Origin: Tetzosporium hominis
Lineage (GTDB): Bacteria; Bacillota; Bacilli; Bacillales_A; Planococcaceae
Assembly (NCBI RefSeq): GCF_002265435.1
Contig: NZ_NOKQ01000217.1
Location: 10 to 64,009, forward strand
Length of the DNA: 64,000 bases
Direction: 5' to 3'
Part shown: piece after piece, positions 1 through 7,063 of the stretch
Layout: each line of letters starts with the position of its first letter
Numbering within the stretch: the first letter of the stretch is position 1
Translations under genes and position numbers: made by a program
Notes under the pieces: generated by a model
Seen by the model: only the letters and a program-made list of their open reading frames with translations
What the model was told of the DNA's origin: nothing
The model's database searches: none

Positions 1-441
1 AATCCCTTCCAAGATCCGAGGATAGTTGAAGCGCCCGTCTCGCATCAGTCGCGCAATCACGACGGCATCCTTCTTGTCATTCTTCGTCTGTAGATTGTCA
101 TCCAGCTCTTTCGATCGGTTGACGTGCATCGGATTGACCATCACATAGGGGATGCCATGGTCGGTAAGAAAGGCCGCCAGGTTCATCCAATAGTGCCCGG
201 TCGGTTCAAAACCGACAATGACATCTTGTTTCAGATGTTCTTCTTTGAGGGCGATGATGCGTGTGTAGAGCACCTCAAAGCCGTTCCGAGACTGGGTGAA
301 CGCAAAGGATTTCTGGAGCACACGTCCGCGGTCGTCGACTGCACAGGCGAAATGTGTCCGCTTGGCGATGTCGATGCCGATGCCGATGACCAATGTCTTT
401 TCAGAGACTTGATTAATCTTTTCATTCGTTTTAGAATTCAT
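1..441 (-). CDS. IS110-family transposase, N-terminal part (runs off window)
   Basis: The frame reads in from an ATG at 441 for 147 codons with no stop. It shows the N-terminal DEDD catalytic domain of IS110 transposases: a first acidic motif (GIDIAKRTHF, about residues 16-25), the conserved GFEPTGHYW block (about residues 74-82) and a later NDKKDAVVIARLMRDGR motif typical of the family. The C-terminal transposase_20 domain would lie outside the window. A short leader precedes the start. The gene lies across a broken ABC permease gene, so the insertion is probably recent enough for the target to be recognisable. I infer that the transposase is intact, but only the first third can be seen. Confidence 0.85.
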   Translation of the reverse strand, partial: MNSKTNEKINQVSEKTLVIGIGIDIAKRTHFACAVDDRGRVLQKSFAFTQSRNGFEVLYTRIIALKEEHLKQDVIVGFEPTGHYWMNLAAFLTDHGIPYVMVNPMHVNRSKELDDNLQTKNDKKDAVVIARLMRDGRFNYPRILEGI

Positions 442-540
442 TGTATAGTCCTCTCTTATGTGTATTGGGTCATTTTATCGGGTGACCACTCAATCATCAT
501 AAAAGAGGGCTTTTTTTAATTCAAGGCCTCGAAAATCCTT
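1..540 (-). mobile_element. IS110-family insertion sequence, one end only
   Basis: The left edge of the window holds the 5' part of an IS110-type element: the transposase start plus about 100 bp of leader. The element runs off the window. The inner boundary is placed near 540 because a permease reading frame begins to make sense just beyond it. IS110 elements usually lack long terminal inverted repeats, so the exact end cannot be read from this sequence alone. Confidence 0.7.
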
Positions 541-726
541 CTAACAGGAATGCTCCATATAGAAATACCCTTCCGGTAAGTTTTTGATTAAAGCTGCATT
601 GTCTTGCGACAAGCCATTAGCCAGTCCAGAAATAATAAACGTTAAAAAACTGACTAAGAATACGATGGATCCCAAAATAGTAAATCTGACTTTATTTTTC
701 TTTATTTCTTTCCATGCAAGGTTCAT
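541..726 (-). pseudogene. ABC transporter permease, N-terminal fragment cut by the IS
   Basis: The first 60 residues read as a MacB/FtsX-type ABC permease: a WKEIKKNKVRFT cytoplasmic lead, one membrane segment (about residues 14-38) and the start of an extracellular domain (LIKNLPEGYFYME). The frame then stops at the IS110 boundary. A good ribosome binding site (AGGAGG about 6 bases before the ATG at 726) is kept. In intact loci the permease and its ATPase follow the sensor kinase, as here. The rest of the permease and the ATPase are either beyond the element or lost, so the transporter is probably dead unless the remainder lies outside the window. Confidence 0.7.
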
Positions 727-744
727 TTTCTTACCTCCTATTTA

Positions 745-762
745 TACGATACTTCTATCGTA
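745..762. promoter_or_regulatory. Perfect 7-bp inverted repeat before the permease gene
   Basis: TACGATA-cttc-TATCGTA lies just upstream of the permease ribosome binding site, in the gap between the kinase gene and the permease gene. Its place and symmetry suggest a binding site for the response regulator that normally controls the transporter. This is inference. It could also be a short hairpin in the leader RNA. Confidence 0.35.
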
Positions 763-851
763 AAGGAGTTAAGTGAACGGAAGATGAACACTACTTTACA
801 TTCCTATTTATATCTTGTTCCTAGGGTACTGAACCTAACATTAAATTTTAT

Positions 852-2219
852 TTATAGAGGCAAGTGAATTCGTACACTTGTCCCAATCTCTGGAGTGCTG
901 TCAATTTCTATGGAGCCTTTGTGTAGATCAATGATTTCTTTGACGATTGATAAGCCAAGTCCAGAGCCCTCAATTGAACGGTCTCTCGTCTTATCAGCTC
1001 TATAAAACCTCTCAAATGCCCGCGCCACTTCCTCTTCTGTCATTCCAATACCTTCGTCTTGTACAGTAACGATGACTTCTTGGTTAGTTACAAATAGAGT
1101 GATTTCAATTATTCCGCCTGGCTCACTATATTTGATAGAATTTATCAGCAGATTCTCCCATACGGTTTCTAAGAGTACCGCATTCCCCCTTACAGTAACT
1201 GATTCAAAATGCGCAGAGACACCCAATTCCTTCTTGTCAAAGGCATAACGTAAATGGGAGAGAATGTTTTCTAACTGTCTGCTTATATCCACCTCTTCAA
1301 TCAATTCAATCGATTCTTTGTCAAAGGAGGCGAGTGTCAATAATTGGGTGGTCAACGAAGAAAGACGTGCGGTCTCACTTTGAATAATAGTCATGTATTT
1401 TCTTTTGTCATCTTCTCCAAGCTCAGGTTTTTGAAGAAGCGACAGATGGCTCTGGATTGTATGGAGAGGGGATTGAATATCGTGCGAAACATTGTGGACG
1501 AATTCTTTACGACGAATGATAGATTCTTCAATTCGATTTCGAGACCGTACAAAGTGATCTGCCAAACGCCCGATTTCATCGCTTCTGTGAATAGATAAAG
1601 GTACGTCGAAACGTTCCTCCCCCAATTTCTCTATAGCATCAGTTAACTTGGTTATGGGCTGGATCAAGAAACGCGCTACGACTAGCATACCTATAAAACT
1701 CAAAAAGATGATACCAAGCGCAAGTCCCCCGAATAGATAGTGGAGTTCTTGGAAAAGCAGGTTGATGTTTGGCCGTAAGAAGAGAGCATAATCTTTCTCA
1801 TCAATCTCAATATTTACACCCACACTGTTTTTAAGTTCATTAGTGAAAAAACCCGTTACCAAAAATCCTCGGGGATAATCACGAATACCGTTGAATGTTT
1901 CCGCATCCAAAACCTTTTGGATCTCATGATCATCTAAATTCTCCTCTCGGAAGGTACCTCCGTAACGAAAAACTGTCTGTCCATCTGTAAGGTAGAGCTG
2001 GTACCCTACATCGCCAAGAAGATGAAAGGTATCCTCAGCGGAACTAAATGAGTTGCCATTGGTTGAAAGTGCAATACTGTTTGCTATGGCAAGATTTTTT
2101 GCATTATTCTCTGCCTTTAAGTACATATCATAATAAATGTTCATGGCGAAGAAAGAGATCAAACTACTCACAAACATTGTAAGAATGGTAAACCATACGA
2201 ATTTTACGTAAAGAGTCAA
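852..2219 (-). CDS. Sensor histidine kinase (two-component system)
   Basis: A full-length membrane kinase of 455 residues. It has membrane segments at about 7-28 and 158-182 around an extracellular sensor domain, a HAMP domain (about 182-235), a HisKA domain with the phospho-accepting His246 in the motif HNVSHDIQSPLH, and a HATPase domain with an N-box (NLLINSIKYS), G1 (DEGIGM) and G2 (GSGLGLSIV). It starts at a TTG with GAGGTG eight bases upstream. That TTG overlaps the TGA that ends the response regulator remnant, which is the classical translational coupling of such pairs. Its partner regulator is deleted and its likely target transporter is cut by an IS, so the kinase is intact but probably orphaned. 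Confidence 0.93.
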   Translation of the reverse strand: MTLYVKFVWFTILTMFVSSLISFFAMNIYYDMYLKAENNAKNLAIANSIALSTNGNSFSSAEDTFHLLGDVGYQLYLTDGQTVFRYGGTFREENLDDHEIQKVLDAETFNGIRDYPRGFLVTGFFTNELKNSVGVNIEIDEKDYALFLRPNINLLFQELHYLFGGLALGIIFLSFIGMLVVARFLIQPITKLTDAIEKLGEERFDVPLSIHRSDEIGRLADHFVRSRNRIEESIIRRKEFVHNVSHDIQSPLHTIQSHLSLLQKPELGEDDKRKYMTIIQSETARLSSLTTQLLTLASFDKESIELIEEVDISRQLENILSHLRYAFDKKELGVSAHFESVTVRGNAVLLETVWENLLINSIKYSEPGGIIEITLFVTNQEVIVTVQDEGIGMTEEEVARAFERFYRADKTRDRSIEGSGLGLSIVKEIIDLHKGSIEIDSTPEIGTSVRIHLPL

Positions 2220-2275
2220 TTTGTCACCTCAATTCTATACCCTACTCCTCGAACCGTTACAATCTTCTTCGAACG
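2216..2275 (-). pseudogene. Response regulator, last ~18 codons only
   Basis: The codons just before the kinase spell a strand-turn ending with the motif TVRGVGYRIE, then a TGA that overlaps the kinase TTG. This is the hallmark C-terminus of OmpR/PhoB-family winged-helix regulators. Nothing else of the regulator (receiver domain, most of the DNA-binding domain) is present. Upstream sequence switches to an unrelated secreted-protein gene. Confidence 0.75.
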
Positions 2276-2435
2276 CATACGTGAAGCGCTCTGTAATAGA
2301 AGCAGAACCGTCTTCATTCAGCTGTGCATCGATCCGCACCGTTTCAATTTCAAAGTCGATGGCTATCGCTTGCAAAGGAAACATGCTTATGAGCACCAAT
2401 GTGACTATGAAAGATCTAATCCAGTTTTTTTTCAT
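2250..2435 (-). pseudogene. DUF2207 membrane protein, N-terminal fragment
   Basis: A frame opening at an ATG (2435) with AGAGGTGA upstream encodes a signal peptide (KKNWIRSFIVTLVLISMF) and the first strands of a DUF2207-type extracellular domain (ETVRIDAQLNEDGSASITER). It then runs out of frame into the end of the response regulator and stops at 2235. Normal DUF2207 proteins are over 500 residues with several membrane segments, so only about a tenth remains. Fusion of two unrelated gene ends shows a deletion of everything between them. Confidence 0.6.
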
Positions 2436-2596
2436 CCGAAATCACCTCTTAGTTCTTCTTTACGAATTAAGAAGCGAGAAGTTTCGGATAGATGAAATTG
2501 CTCCTTAGGAACTGAAATGTATGATTATACTTTTATTTACTTTTTAAGGGAATGAGATTACGATGGAAGAAATGAATCGGAGAGGTGTTGGTTTCG

Positions 2597-2980
2597 TTGA
2601 GGAGTTTGAAACTAGTTACACTCGTGGCACTTACAATGACAATGATTGGTCTGTTTTTCGAATGGGTTCAGATCGAATTTGTAAGTGGGAATGGGCTCAA
2701 CCACTGGTCGGGTATTTATATGTTGCTAGTGACTCCAGTTGCTCTGTATATGGTCTCTAAAGAAATTAATCCGAAAGCGATCCTAGGCATCTTAGTTTCG
2801 CTGCCTCTATTCGCCATCATACAGTTCATCTTCTTCGCAGAGATCTTGAACGTCTCGAGCTGGGACATCAGTTTTAGCATGGAAACGGTACAAATCGGAT
2901 TCTTTGTCTCGTTACTTGCAGGAGTAATCTCTTTAATAAGTTACAGTGCGTATTATTTCCGAACTAGAAAACTAGTATGA
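2597..2980 (+). CDS. Small four-helix membrane protein, unknown
   Basis: A hydrophobic protein of about 127 residues with four predicted membrane helices (roughly 4-22, 34-50, 59-79 and 95-117) and a basic C-terminus. I do not recognise the family. No ATG fits: the frame offers GTG 2585, TTG 2588 and TTG 2597. The AGAGGTG at 2581-2587 is best spaced for TTG 2597, so that start is used with modest confidence. Confidence 0.6.
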   Translation: MRSLKLVTLVALTMTMIGLFFEWVQIEFVSGNGLNHWSGIYMLLVTPVALYMVSKEINPKAILGILVSLPLFAIIQFIFFAEILNVSSWDISFSMETVQIGFFVSLLAGVISLISYSAYYFRTRKLV

Positions 2981-3056
2981 AACAACCCCTGGTGAATCAT
3001 TTATTATGGACTTTTTTAGGTTGATCGATAATGTTGAAAAAATGAAGGGTGAAACT

Positions 3057-3515
3057 ATGCAGGAAAAAGGGCAATTAGTAAGATGGATTCCTTTAGATGG
3101 GGAAGTATTTGATCGATTCATGAAGCCGATGTATTTGGAGAATCTCGAATTTGATGGAGAATTACGGCTGACTGTAGGTCCTGAAAATAACCGCTACCAA
3201 TTCATTTACGAGCGAACGGAGAGGTTCTTTTTTCCAATCCGTGCACACCGCATTCATTTAGAAGTTGTTCGTCATGATTTAGAAGAGCGGATTGGAGATT
3301 TTATCGGAAATTTGAAAGAGTCAGGTCAACCACTCTCCAAATACAATCATACATTTTATAAAGTAGCCAACTCCTCATATTTAGAGGAGTACTTAAAGAT
3401 AGACGACTCCATTCCAGATTTTGAAATCGCTGCACTCGAGCACCACCTGTATATCACAGATGATTACTTTATCGATGTGTTGGCGAATGTGCAGCCGACG
3501 ATTAAGAAGCTGTAG
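3057..3515 (+). CDS. Hypothetical cytoplasmic protein, 152 residues
   Basis: The ATG at 3057 has AAGGGTG about 6 bases upstream and is preferred over the earlier in-frame ATG at 3006. The product is acidic and rich in aromatic residues, with no signal peptide or membrane segment. It reads like a compact alpha/beta domain (GELRLTVGPENNRYQFIYER; IRAHRIHLEVVRHDLEER). No family was recognised. It ends just before a palindromic terminator shared with the convergent anti-sigma gene. Confidence 0.65.
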   Translation: MQEKGQLVRWIPLDGEVFDRFMKPMYLENLEFDGELRLTVGPENNRYQFIYERTERFFFPIRAHRIHLEVVRHDLEERIGDFIGNLKESGQPLSKYNHTFYKVANSSYLEEYLKIDDSIPDFEIAALEHHLYITDDYFIDVLANVQPTIKKL

Positions 3516-3522
3516 ACACACT

Positions 3523-3589
3523 AGTTCCCAGGGAAGGTTTCAATTTAGAAGATAATTTCTTCGTTGAGATGTTCCCTGGGAACTTTTTA
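3523..3589. terminator. CCCAGGG-type palindrome, bidirectional terminator
   Basis: Arms AGTTCCCAGGGAA and TTCCCTGGGAACT enclose a 36-base loop and are followed by TTTTT on the plus strand. It lies between two convergent genes. It is one copy of a family also seen at 6921, 11215 and 18974. The loops share a TTCA(A)TTTAGAAG-like core. Confidence 0.75.
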
Positions 3590-3596
3590 GTCCAAG

Positions 3597-4484
3597 CTAT
3601 TCAAGTGTATCATTCGAGTAATACTCACGCCCGTTTGCATCTTTTATAATGCGCTTTCCAACCTTTTCGAACTCCAGACTCTCTTCATCGTTCAAGTGAA
3701 CGGTATACATTGATCCTTCCACTACGATCTGTGCTTTTGGAAATTCTAAGTAAATGGAGTCTGTACTGTTATAGCCTTTTTCAAGCAAAAACTCATCTAA
3801 TACGGATAGATTTCCGTTTCGCATCCCCAAATTCCCCATATAAATAACAATACCGTTCACGTTATTCCCAAAAATCTGTCCACCATCAATGTTAAAACCT
3901 AAATCAAAATCTTCCACGCGAGCAGTGAGAGAGTCTGCTTCCTCAATATACTGATTGGTCACGTAGACGTTACCACTAGAATCTTCAAACATCCGAGGAG
4001 CTGTCTGAGTCAAGGTGAAAACCAAGTTTCCATCGCTGTACACGGAGAATAAGGAATCTTCACGCACTACAGTAATTTTTGAATACGTGGTTTCGTTAGC
4101 CTGTTCTGAAGACGCATCATCTGGGTCCGTCCAAGGTCGAACCGCGCTCATCATTGGATCAGTAAAGATAGTCAAGTTGCCATCAATAAACTGTAGCGAG
4201 TCTCCAGAATTCGTTTGCCCTTGAAAAATCATCCCCTCAAAAATGTGGGTCTCTGGGGGAGGTTCGGGAGCCGCTGACTGCTCGTTTTGTAGTACAGCGC
4301 TCATGCCAATCAGTACAACAAGGAAGAGCGCAGCTACCGCTACCAAGGGTGCAAGTGAAAAGGAGCGTCTCTTTTTCTTATATAGTGCTTTTCGAACGCC
4401 TTGTTTATTGCTGCTATCAAAATCGGCATCTTTGAATACAGTTGCATCCATAGCGGCCTTTAACGACTTCAATTCGTTCTCCAT
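3597..4484 (-). CDS. Membrane-anchored anti-sigma-like protein
   Basis: A 295-residue protein with a short cytoplasmic N-terminus (about 1-40), a basic stretch KKKRR, one membrane helix (about 44-64) and a long extracellular domain rich in strands (FEGMIFQGQTNSGDSLQFID). Its start overlaps the end of an ECF sigma gene by 16 bases. This is the usual order for sigma/anti-sigma pairs, and the topology fits a sensor that holds the sigma factor at the membrane. I see no clear zinc HxxxCxxC motif, so it is not a ZAS-type anti-sigma factor. The role is inferred from context and topology. Confidence 0.7.
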   Translation of the reverse strand: MENELKSLKAAMDATVFKDADFDSSNKQGVRKALYKKKRRSFSLAPLVAVAALFLVVLIGMSAVLQNEQSAAPEPPPETHIFEGMIFQGQTNSGDSLQFIDGNLTIFTDPMMSAVRPWTDPDDASSEQANETTYSKITVVREDSLFSVYSDGNLVFTLTQTAPRMFEDSSGNVYVTNQYIEEADSLTARVEDFDLGFNIDGGQIFGNNVNGIVIYMGNLGMRNGNLSVLDEFLLEKGYNSTDSIYLEFPKAQIVVEGSMYTVHLNDEESLEFEKVGKRIIKDANGREYYSNDTLE

Positions 4485-5011
4485 AACTCTTCTACTCCTT
4501 TCAACTTCTCTTGCAGCACGGGTTTCGCACGACGCAATCGGCTGTGTAATGTGGCTTCTTTTACTTTCAAAATCTCGCTGATCTCCGGAACCGTCAGCTC
4601 TTCGTAATAAAATAGAAAAATGACTTCGCGGTACTCTTGCTTTAATGCGAGAACCGCCTGGCTCAGCTGCTCATTGAATTGCTGTTGCTCCATATCCAGA
4701 GCTGCCGACTTAGTTGTCTTCTCGATTTGTAGAGATTCCAATCTAATCACACGGCGAAACCAAGAAGATTTCAAATAATCCTTTGATTGGTTGATGGTTA
4801 GTCGAATCAACCAAGCCTTCATAGAATAAAGTGCTTCGCGACGCTCGTACTGATGATAGACCTTTACAAAAACATCCTGCACCACGTCTTGTGCTGTCGG
4901 CCAGCTTTTCACATATGTATAAGCGAGCTTTGTCATTTCAAGTCCGTACTCGTCCATAAGGGCGTCGTGCCACTCGTGTTGGGACGGTACATCATTCCTC
5001 GATTCTTCCAT
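4469..5011 (-). CDS. ECF-type RNA polymerase sigma factor
   Basis: A protein of 180 residues with sigma region 2 (AQDVVQDVFVKVYHQYER, AWLIRLTINQSKDYLKS) and region 4 (ALKQEYREVIFLFYYEELTVPEISEI and the helix-turn-helix KEATLHSRLRRAK). The ATG at 5011 has AGAGGTGG upstream and is preferred over an ATG 17 codons earlier. The gene is followed by, and overlaps, its likely anti-sigma partner. An ECF-like promoter is visible upstream (5033-5061), which suggests autoregulation. The regulon cannot be read from the window. Confidence 0.9.
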   Translation of the reverse strand: MEESRNDVPSQHEWHDALMDEYGLEMTKLAYTYVKSWPTAQDVVQDVFVKVYHQYERREALYSMKAWLIRLTINQSKDYLKSSWFRRVIRLESLQIEKTTKSAALDMEQQQFNEQLSQAVLALKQEYREVIFLFYYEELTVPEISEILKVKEATLHSRLRRAKPVLQEKLKGVEELWRTN

Positions 5012-5032
5012 GCATTCCACCTCTTTACATAT

Positions 5033-5061
5033 ATAACGATTGAAGACGGCAAATACTTTCA
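5033..5061 (-). promoter_or_regulatory. Putative ECF-type autoregulated promoter
   Basis: On the minus strand TGAAAG, a 17-base spacer and CGTTAT resemble the TGAAAC-N16-CGT pattern of Bacillus ECF sigma promoters. It lies about 22 bases before the start of the sigma gene, as expected for self-activation. The first motif has one mismatch from TGAAAC, so this is tentative. Confidence 0.4.
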
Positions 5062-5191
5062 CTTTTTTCGAAATAAATTGAAGTGGCTTTTCTCACCTAG
5101 GAATTTCATCATAAAAAAGGATTTGGGAACTATTTCAAGAACTAGTACGTAAAGAAGAGAACTATAAGATAGGACGAGAGGAGTGGAGGCA

Positions 5192-5647
5192 GTGAAATGG
5201 AATTATGCGATCGTTGTTTTACCGCTGCTAGTTATCGTGGGGATTATTGCTAACAATACATACGCAGCTTCAAAGTCTTATGAGTTGATTCATGGTGTCT
5301 CCAACGAAACTTGGAGTCTGGAATTCAGAGTTAACAAACAAAAGAACGACGACTGGGTATTAACTCAAGATCTATATGCGAAGGAGCCCATCACTTTAAA
5401 AGAAATTACTTTATCCACTGAATTTCAATCAGATTATCCTTACACAATAGGCAATTCAGAAATGAAGAGTCAAAAAGCTTATACTTACGAAAATCCCCTC
5501 ATAATCAGTTCGGAATATGAAAGACTGCCTGATACGAAGCGACTCAGTGATGAAGAAATACTAGAAATCCTCTCGGATCTTGTAACGACTGTTACATGGA
5601 AAGACGGCAAAGGAAAAGTCCAGGAAGTGGAGATGGAATGGGAGTGA
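5192..5647 (+). CDS. Secreted or membrane-anchored protein, unknown
   Basis: A protein of about 151 residues with one N-terminal hydrophobic helix (IVVLPLLVIVGIIANNTYA) ending in an AxA-like site, then a soluble strand-rich domain. The frame has only GTG starts. GTG 5192 is best placed behind GAGAGGAG, and GTG 5183 is the alternative. No family was recognised. A collapsed copy of the first and last parts of this gene lies at 6216-6303, so the gene was once duplicated. Confidence 0.6.
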   Translation: MKWNYAIVVLPLLVIVGIIANNTYAASKSYELIHGVSNETWSLEFRVNKQKNDDWVLTQDLYAKEPITLKEITLSTEFQSDYPYTIGNSEMKSQKAYTYENPLIISSEYERLPDTKRLSDEEILEILSDLVTTVTWKDGKGKVQEVEMEWE

Positions 5648-5651
5648 AACT

Positions 5652-5690
5652 GGTTCCCAGGGAAAATTTCAAAGTATGAAATGAGAGAAG
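5652..5690 (+). repeat. Half copy of the CCCAGGG palindrome
   Basis: GGTTCCCAGGGAAAATTTCAAAG matches the left arm and loop start of the palindrome at 3523, but no matching right arm follows. It is therefore a decayed or truncated copy and is unlikely to terminate transcription. Confidence 0.5.
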
Positions 5691-5732
5691 AAGTGACAAT
5701 AAAATTTATCAGAACTGAAAAGAGGGAACTCT

Positions 5733-6209
5733 ATGTGGAAATCTATCGAAATTCATAAGAACCAATTGGCAACACACCAAGACCGATGGAACGCCTGTAT
5801 CGAAGCAGTGACAGAGAATAGTGTACCGCCTGATCAGGGCACTCCTAAGACGGCTTGGTTCGCCTACTCTTATTTCTTTGAAATGGAATCTGGAGGACAT
5901 GAAGCTTACTTCTATCATTTGGACCAAGTGATTAAAGAATATGGGGACGAAAGATTTTTACAAGATACAGAAAAGGCGCTTCAAACAATTGGAGCAGATC
6001 AACACGCTGCTATTGTGAGACAGTATGGTAAAAAAATATGGGACTTGTACCTTCAAGTGGAGGAACAATCCAAGCAGGAAGATTATTTTTATGAAAAGCT
6101 CGCAGCTGCAGATAAGTCATATTATTCCTGCGAGCCTTCACTACAAGAATATTTAGAAACGTTCTGTGAGGAAAATTACCAAAATCTGATGACGGTTCTA
6201 GATGGATGA
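5733..6209 (+). CDS. DMP19/DUF4375-like protein
   Basis: A helical cytoplasmic protein of 158 residues. The segment AWFAYSYFFEMESGGHEAYF (about 41-60) resembles the SGGHxQYF signature of DUF4375 proteins, followed by helices with AIVRQYGKKIWDLY. The domain is common in bacteria as stand-alone small proteins and its biochemical role is unclear. It starts at an ATG behind AAGAGGG. I rest the family assignment on the GG-H-x-YF block, so it is moderate. Confidence 0.6.
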   Translation: MWKSIEIHKNQLATHQDRWNACIEAVTENSVPPDQGTPKTAWFAYSYFFEMESGGHEAYFYHLDQVIKEYGDERFLQDTEKALQTIGADQHAAIVRQYGKKIWDLYLQVEEQSKQEDYFYEKLAAADKSYYSCEPSLQEYLETFCEENYQNLMTVLDG

Positions 6210-6215
6210 TAGAGG

Positions 6216-6303
6216 TGCGAGAAGAGCAGAGGCTGTGAAATGGAATTATGCAATTTTTAATTTTTACCTCTGCTAGTTATCGTGGAGATGGAATGGGAGT
6301 GAT
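6216..6303 (+). pseudogene. Collapsed second copy of the gene at 5192
   Basis: The first part (GTGAAATGGAATTATGC...TGCTAGTTATCGTGG) matches the start of the gene at 5192. It then jumps straight to AGATGGAATGGGAGTGA, which matches that gene's last codons. The shared GTGG at both edges marks the likely deletion point. Only about 30 codons remain, so it is a relic of a tandem paralogue. Confidence 0.65.
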
Positions 6304-6366
6304 ATAGAAAAATACTTCCTTCTGCATCAGCATAAATTTAAATACAACAAAAAAGGAGAGATTCAC

Positions 6367-6690
6367 ATGATTATTGTCACTACAGAAAAAATCGAAAACT
6401 ACGAAGTGGTTGAGGTACTGGGTCCAGTATTTGGACTAACAGTTCGCGCACGAGGGCTGGGCAAGGACATCATGGCTTCGTTTAAGGGATTGCTGGGAGG
6501 AGAAATCAATCAGTATACAGAAATGCTAGAAGACGCTCGCAAGCAAGCGATGGACCGCATGGTGCAAAACGCTACATACATGGGAGCGAACGCCATCGTT
6601 ATGATGCGCTTCGATTCAGGAGAAATCGGTCAAAACATGAGTGAAATCGTGGCTTACGGAACTGCTGTGAAAGTGAAGAAGAAATTTTAA
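6367..6690 (+). CDS. YbjQ/UPF0145 family protein
   Basis: A protein of 107 residues, the usual length for UPF0145. It begins with a beta strand (VTTEKIENYEVVEVLGPVFG), has the conserved helix with MLEDARKQAMDRMVQNA, then the GANAIVMMRFDSGEIG strand and a final VAYGTAVKV. These proteins form small oligomers and have been described as putative heavy-metal-binding; their true role is unsettled. An AGGAGAG site precedes the ATG. The next gene starts on the last base of its stop codon, so the two are translated together. Confidence 0.9.
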   Translation: MIIVTTEKIENYEVVEVLGPVFGLTVRARGLGKDIMASFKGLLGGEINQYTEMLEDARKQAMDRMVQNATYMGANAIVMMRFDSGEIGQNMSEIVAYGTAVKVKKKF

Positions 6691-6914
6691 TGGAATGGAT
6701 TTTAGGCTTTTATGGAGTGCAACTCCTCGTCATTATCGTAATTGCTGTAGCTTCTTGGCTCATTTGGGATAAGCGGTTTAAAAACAAACACGGCCAATCC
6801 GTTCCAAAAGGATTTGAACGCACGAATGAGGTCTCGATAGATCCGACCACTCAGAAGAAGTTAGTGGTCTACTTTAATCCGGGAACGGGGGAGCGGTTTT
6901 ATAAGGAAGAATGA
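6690..6914 (+). CDS. Small membrane protein coupled to YbjQ-like gene
   Basis: A protein of 74 residues with one N-terminal membrane helix (about 3-24, LGFYGVQLLVIIVIAVASWL). A basic cytoplasmic tail follows, ending in a strand-rich segment (KKLVVYFNPGTGERFYKE). The start overlaps the preceding stop by one base (TAATG), so expression depends on the YbjQ-like gene. No family was recognised. Confidence 0.7.
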   Translation: MEWILGFYGVQLLVIIVIAVASWLIWDKRFKNKHGQSVPKGFERTNEVSIDPTTQKKLVVYFNPGTGERFYKEE

Positions 6915-6920
6915 ATGATT

Positions 6921-7032
6921 GTTCCCAGGGAAGATTTCATTTAGAAGCTAACTCTTATTAGTGAATTAACCCCTGGGGTTGGTTAATTAAAGGTTAACTT
7001 CATTAGTGAAATACTCCCTAGGAACTTTTTAT
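6921..7032. repeat. CCCAGGG palindrome, expanded copy
   Basis: The left arm GTTCCCAGGGAA and right arm TCCCTAGGAAC with TTTTT enclose a longer than usual loop. The loop holds a second small dyad (CCCCTGGGG) and a duplicated TTAGTGAA segment. The element probably grew by internal duplication. It may still terminate transcription from the two genes upstream. Confidence 0.6.
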
Positions 7033-7063
7033 TGCAACGAACAACTTAAGGAGGAATCATTAA

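Noticed and set aside
124-519. Plus-strand frame of 131 codons opposite the transposase
   Set aside because: It is the antisense shadow of the IS110 transposase.
2563-2760. Plus-strand frame of 65 codons at 2563
   Set aside because: It has an ATG but overlaps the membrane-protein frame at 2597, is short and lacks membrane or domain pattern. The other frame has the coherent helices.
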